Of a stretch of 64,000 nt of DNA, positions 60,602 to 64,000 are shown one piece after another. Numbering within the stretch: the stretch's first letter is position 1; the number at the start of each line of letters is the position of its first letter. The position numbers and the translations under genes are program-made. The DNA is from Haloferax prahovense DSM 18310 (GTDB lineage Archaea; Halobacteriota; Halobacteria; Halobacteriales; Haloferacaceae): NCBI RefSeq assembly GCF_000336815.1, contig NZ_AOLG01000053.1, forward strand, positions 1 through 64,000. Reading direction: 5' to 3'. The notes beneath the pieces are model-generated. The model saw only the letters and a list, made by a program, of their open reading frames with translations. It had not been told where the DNA came from and ran no database searches.

Positions 60602-61690
60602 ATGACTGCCAAACAGCGCGAAACGACGACCCCTACGACAGCTATGACGACAGACGACCCAATCATCGAGATCAACGACGCGGCCGTCACGTACGACGGC
60701 GGCGAGACGTTCGTGTTGGACCACGTGAGCATGTCGATCGAACGTGGCGAGATTCTCGGCATCGTGGGCGAGAGTGGAAGCGGCAAGTCGATGTTCGCCG
60801 ACTCGATGCTGGACGCCATCCCCGACCCCGGGCGACTGTCCGGTGAGATACGCTACCACCGTGACGATGGGACCACAGTCGACGTGCTCGAACTCTCCGA
60901 CGACGAACTTCGAGAGTTTCGGTGGGAGGAGGTGTCGATGGTCTTCCAGGGCGCGATGAGTTCGTTCAACCCGACGATGAAGATTGGCGGGCACTTCAGA
61001 GAGACGCTGAAGGCCCACGACGCCGATGTCACGTCGGGAATGGAGTTCGCCCGTGAACTCCTGTCTGACCTGTACCTCGACCCGGAGCGCGTGCTGACGT
61101 CGTACCCGCACGAACTCTCCGGCGGGATGCAGCAGCGGGCACTCATCGCCCTGTCGCTCGTTCTCGAACCCGAGGTGCTGGTGATGGACGAACCGACCGC
61201 CGCACTCGACCTCCTGATGCAGCGTTCGATTCTGACGCTCCTCGAGGACTTACAGGAAAAGTACGACCTGACGATGGTGTTCATCACCCACGACCTGCCG
61301 CTGGTCGCCGAACTCGCCGACCGGATGGCCGTCATGTACGCCTTCCAACTCATCGAGGTCGGCGACCGTGAGCAACTCATCGCGAATAGCGGGCACCCAT
61401 ACACGCGAGCGTTGCTCAATGCGACGCCCGACATCGAAGCGCCGCTCGAAGAGATGCGACCGATCGAGGGACAGAGTCCGGCACCCATCAACGTTCCACA
61501 GGGGTGCGCCTTCGCACCACGATGTCCACTTGCCACCGAAGAGTGCCGAGTTGAAGACCCGGCGTCCACGCAACTCGACGACGACCACGCCGTTGCCTGT
61601 CACTACGCTGAAGACGCACGAGACGAGATTGCGCTGCACTTCGACCGTTCCGAGGAGACCGTTCCGGTCTCGGGAGGTGATGGGTCGTGA
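60602..61690 (+). CDS. Opp/Dpp-type ABC transporter ATPase 1
   Basis: This 362-residue ATPase has Walker A G-E-S-G-S-G-K-S, signature L-S-G-G-M-Q-Q-R, Walker B V-L-V-M-D-E-P-T-A-A-L-D and I-T-H-D-L-P. The family C-terminal Cys cluster is G-C-A-F-A-P-R-C-P-L-A-T-E-E-C. The ATG at 60602 abuts the preceding stop. An in-frame ATG at 60644 (MTTDDPIIEI) sits closer to the fold and could be the real start. It overlaps the next ATPase gene by 4 bp. Confidence 0.92.
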   Translation: MTAKQRETTTPTTAMTTDDPIIEINDAAVTYDGGETFVLDHVSMSIERGEILGIVGESGSGKSMFADSMLDAIPDPGRLSGEIRYHRDDGTTVDVLELSDDELREFRWEEVSMVFQGAMSSFNPTMKIGGHFRETLKAHDADVTSGMEFARELLSDLYLDPERVLTSYPHELSGGMQQRALIALSLVLEPEVLVMDEPTAALDLLMQRSILTLLEDLQEKYDLTMVFITHDLPLVAELADRMAVMYAFQLIEVGDREQLIANSGHPYTRALLNATPDIEAPLEEMRPIEGQSPAPINVPQGCAFAPRCPLATEECRVEDPASTQLDDDHAVACHYAEDARDEIALHFDRSEETVPVSGGDGS

Positions 61691-62793
61691 GCCGTGTCGA
61701 CGAATCGTCGACCGGGTTCGACCAGCACGACGAACCACTCATCTCACTCGAAAACGTCGAAGTCCACTTCGAAAAAGAGCAAGGACTGTCCGACCTCTTC
61801 GAGGAGCCAGACGTGGTCAAAGCGGTCGACGGCGTCTCGCTCGACATCGAGGAGAACGACGTCCTCGCACTCGTCGGGGAAAGCGGGTGTGGAAAGACCA
61901 CCCTGGGCAAGACGACCATCGGGCTCCAGCGGCCGACGGGCGGGACAGTGACGTACAAGGGACAGGACATCTGGGCCGCCAAAGACGGCAACGGAGAGAT
62001 ACCGTTCGACGAGATTCGGTCGTCGCTCCAGATTATCCATCAGGACCCTGGGAGTTCGCTCAACCCCAATCGACGGATTCTGAACATCCTCGCAGAGCCG
62101 ATTAAGCTCACTCACCCAGCGGTCGGGGCCAGCGAACGCCGCGAGCGGATTCACGCGCTTCTCGAGCGCGTCGGTATGAACCCCGCAGCAGACTTCGCAG
62201 ACCGGTACCCACACCAGCTCAGCGGCGGGGAGAAACAGCGCGTGGCGCTCGCTCGCGCGCTCTTGATGAATCCCGACGTGATCCTCGCAGACGAGGCCAT
62301 CAGCGCACTCGACGTCTCCTTACGGGTCGAAATGATGGACCTGATGCTCGATTTGCAGTCGGATTTCGACACCTCGTTCGTGTTCGTCTCGCACGACCTC
62401 TCGAACGCGCGGTACTTCGCGGAACACGGTGACGGTCGAATCGGTGTGATGTATCTCGGAAATCTGGTCGAAGTCGGTCCAGCAGAACAACTCATCGGCG
62501 ACCCCAGTCACCCGTACACGAACGTCCTCCGCTGGGCGACGCCTAACTTGTCCCGACAGTCGGGTGAGGCTAGTGAGCCACCGATGCGGAAGATAGACAT
62601 CCCAGACCCGGTCAACCCACCGAGCGGGTGCCGTTTCCACACGCGCTGTCCCGAAGCCCGTGAGGCGTGCCAAGAGGTAGTCCCACAACTCCAACAGTCC
62701 GGTGAGGCTGCCGGCCATCGCGTCGCCTGCTTCAGAGACGACCCGAACCACTCCTATTGGGATAGCGACCCGCTGACGGGGGAGGATGACTGA
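61687..62793 (+). CDS. Opp/Dpp-type ABC transporter ATPase 2
   Basis: This 368-residue ATPase starts with GTG at 61687, overlapping the previous stop (GTGA). It has Walker A G-E-S-G-C-G-K-T-T, signature L-S-G-G-E-K-Q-R and Walker B V-I-L-A-D-E-A-I-S-A-L-D, in which D-E-A replaces the more common D-E-P. The switch His is S-H-D-L-S, and the C-terminal Cys cluster is G-C-R-F-H-T-R-C-P-E-A-R-E-A-C. It completes the heterodimeric motor of the second importer and is the last gene of the operon. Confidence 0.92.
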   Translation: MSRVDESSTGFDQHDEPLISLENVEVHFEKEQGLSDLFEEPDVVKAVDGVSLDIEENDVLALVGESGCGKTTLGKTTIGLQRPTGGTVTYKGQDIWAAKDGNGEIPFDEIRSSLQIIHQDPGSSLNPNRRILNILAEPIKLTHPAVGASERRERIHALLERVGMNPAADFADRYPHQLSGGEKQRVALARALLMNPDVILADEAISALDVSLRVEMMDLMLDLQSDFDTSFVFVSHDLSNARYFAEHGDGRIGVMYLGNLVEVGPAEQLIGDPSHPYTNVLRWATPNLSRQSGEASEPPMRKIDIPDPVNPPSGCRFHTRCPEAREACQEVVPQLQQSGEAAGHRVACFRDDPNHSYWDSDPLTGEDD

Positions 62794-62925
62794 TGTGAAT
62801 GGGTGGTTGTCGCTTCCGCCTCACCCGCTGGTCACCGGTGCGAACCCGCCCTCCAATCTCGACCGAAACCGAGCCGATACCGTTCGAATCGGGAGCTTGA
62901 TACTCTGTGCTTGATATGGAACCAT

Positions 62926-63159
62926 ATGGCACGCTTAGAGACGGTTGTCGACGTGATCTGCGACCAGCGTGACCGGTTTCCGCTGTTCGTCGCAATCGGC
63001 ATCGTGATGGGGCTCCTGCTCGGGTTCTCGTTGTTGTATCTCGAACCGGGAACTGCCGCGTACGCGATCGCGCTCATCGACATTGGCCTCGTTGCAGTCA
63101 CGGTGGTCGGATTTGGCGGCGGCTTTTGGCTCTGTACGAAGCGGTCCGTAGAGGAGTGA
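62926..63159 (+). CDS. Small membrane protein (ACR3-adjacent/DUF-like), hypothetical
   Basis: This gene encodes 77 residues with a short amphipathic N-terminus (MARLETVVDVICDQRDRFPL) and two helices (about 21-41 and 47-67). The loop between them contains G-F-S-L-L-Y-L-E-P-G. I do not recognise a characterised family. The ATG at 62926 is the first Met before the amphipathic segment. It lies 132 bp after the importer operon and may be a separate unit. Confidence 0.5.
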   Translation: MARLETVVDVICDQRDRFPLFVAIGIVMGLLLGFSLLYLEPGTAAYAIALIDIGLVAVTVVGFGGGFWLCTKRSVEE

Positions 63160-63917
63160 TACGGTACTGGCGACGGCGATGAGCGCTCGGAGCGGACGAG
63201 CGGCCGGTCTCGCGAGAAACACGGAGTCAGCCGTGTATTGGAACTAGATATTCTCGTTTTATACCAAATTCAATACATTTAATTGTTGGCCTGCTTCCTT
63301 CGAGAGTATTCATCTGAAATAACAGCGTTCTGGATGGATCTCTCGTCAACGATACTCAACTTCGACAGTATAGTATTGATATTATCACACAATAATAATG
63401 AGTCGGTTGCTTCTTGGCGCTAAATTGGTTTGACGCCGTGAAGCTGCTCTGAGTACGTTCTACCTCCCCGAAAGAGGCACTTAATCACCCGTTTGACGCC
63501 ATCCACGTCGTTGACCGCCGGTATTGGGCTCAGTCCCGAACCTCCTGACCGACTCGATTCGACCACGTGAAGAGAATCTCCAAAAGAGCCCCGTTCACAC
63601 GATTGAGTACCGTTTGACCGGGAATCCCCTCCTACGAGTGGATAGCACACGCCCACAGACAATATTTTGGTTACCATACAATTTCATGTGACTCGTACGG
63701 CCTCGGTAGTTAACTGACGAGCCCAGTTGGAGACGTTGTCGCCGAGTCCCTGAGTCACCTCAAACAGACATAGAAATTTAATATTAACTTTGTTGATATG
63801 TTTTCAGCAGTCGGAACGGTCGGGTCCCATGGTAGCGAGCGCGTTGCTCGGTTCGGTAGGTGTCGGTGAGTCTGGCTCGTATCGGACCGCGACTCCGCCA
63901 CCGCGTGAGTCGGACCG
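63160..63917. other. 758-bp gap, no supported gene
   Basis: The stretch is AT-rich between 63230 and 63420 and again near 63770-63800. A minus-strand frame of 85 codons (63420-63677) has a composition unlike the flanking genes and no motif, so it is not called. Nothing else coding, and no clear repeat, was found. Confidence 0.45.
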
Positions 63918-64000
63918 TCAGCCCAGTCGCGCTTCCAGCGACTCGACGAGCGAGTCGTTGCCGATGTAGACCGGGACGCGGTCGTGGATGCCGTCGGGCG
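63918..64000 (-). CDS. Probable fructose-1,6-bisphosphatase, C-terminal end (partial)
   Basis: The minus strand enters the window in an open frame reading P-D-G-I-H-D-R-V-P-V-Y-I-G-N-D-S-L-V-E-S-L and ending at the TGA at 63918-63920. The pattern L/I-H-x-R-x-x-x-x-x-G-N-D-x-x-V is the C-terminal signature of class I fructose-1,6-bisphosphatase. Only 26 residues are visible, so the call rests on this motif alone. The enzyme would dephosphorylate fructose 1,6-bisphosphate in gluconeogenesis. Confidence 0.55.
   Translation of the reverse strand, partial: PDGIHDRVPVYIGNDSLVESLEARLG

Noticed and set aside
63420-63677. 85-codon minus-strand ORF near the window end
   Set aside because: No motif, no promoter, composition unlike haloarchaeal proteins.

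Overview
The window is haloarchaeal chromosomal DNA, most likely from Haloferax or a close relative. The evidence is high GC over most of its length, very acidic predicted proteins, Tat-type lipoprotein signals on the substrate-binding proteins, archaeal BRE/TATA promoters with several apparently leaderless starts, and a PilA-type adhesion pilin. A cluster of polysaccharide genes ending in a glycosyltransferase beside a pilin gene resembles the S-layer glycosylation (agl) to pilA2 junction of Haloferax volcanii. That comparison is from memory and was not computed. No rRNA, tRNA or CRISPR array was seen.

Layout. 1-0.8 kb: remnants of two transposase genes. 0.9-7.25 kb: an AT-richer surface-glycan island (large membrane protein, sulfatase-fold protein, GT4 glycosyltransferase, flippase). 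7.3-12.2 kb: return to GC-rich backbone, with a membrane-anchored GT2 glycosyltransferase, a YdjM-like membrane protein, a small zinc-finger protein, a type IV pilin and a protein that looks like a domesticated LAGLIDADG homing endonuclease. 12.3-16.8 kb: the C-terminal stump of an enolase-superfamily gene, a class III aminotransferase, an IclR regulator and an NhaC-type antiporter. 16.8-19.4 kb: two paralogous iron-type substrate-binding lipoproteins, each with a TTAGG-N4-CCTAA box over its promoter. 19.5-26.6 kb: a CurA-like oxidoreductase, an HTH regulator divergent from a double-domain KaiC-like ATPase and a histidine kinase, an SDR protein and an MFS transporter. 26.7-30.9 kb: a MacB/LolD-type ABC system with a CARDB-rich exported protein, divergent from an HTH/DUF7521 pair.

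31.4-41.1 kb holds a complete phosphotransferase system with galactitol-family IIA, IIB and IIC. It is embedded with HPr, enzyme I, a DhnA-type aldolase, a triosephosphate-isomerase paralogue, YjbQ, an IclR regulator and an FGGY kinase. This is the most unusual functional cluster in the window, and its substrate is unknown. 41.5-52 kb holds a complete Dpp-type ABC importer with two M20 amidohydrolases and an IclR regulator, probably for N-acyl or N-carbamoyl amino acids or peptides. 52.2-62.8 kb holds a TrmB-family regulator, a cytoplasmic GH3 beta-glycosidase and a second complete Opp/Dpp-type importer, probably for beta-linked oligosaccharides. The window ends in the 3' end of a probable fructose-1,6-bisphosphatase gene.

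Genome decay is visible in several places: broken transposases, the enolase stump, a fragment near 53.5 kb, and a diverged, internally deleted copy of the end of the dpp operon lying directly behind ptsH.
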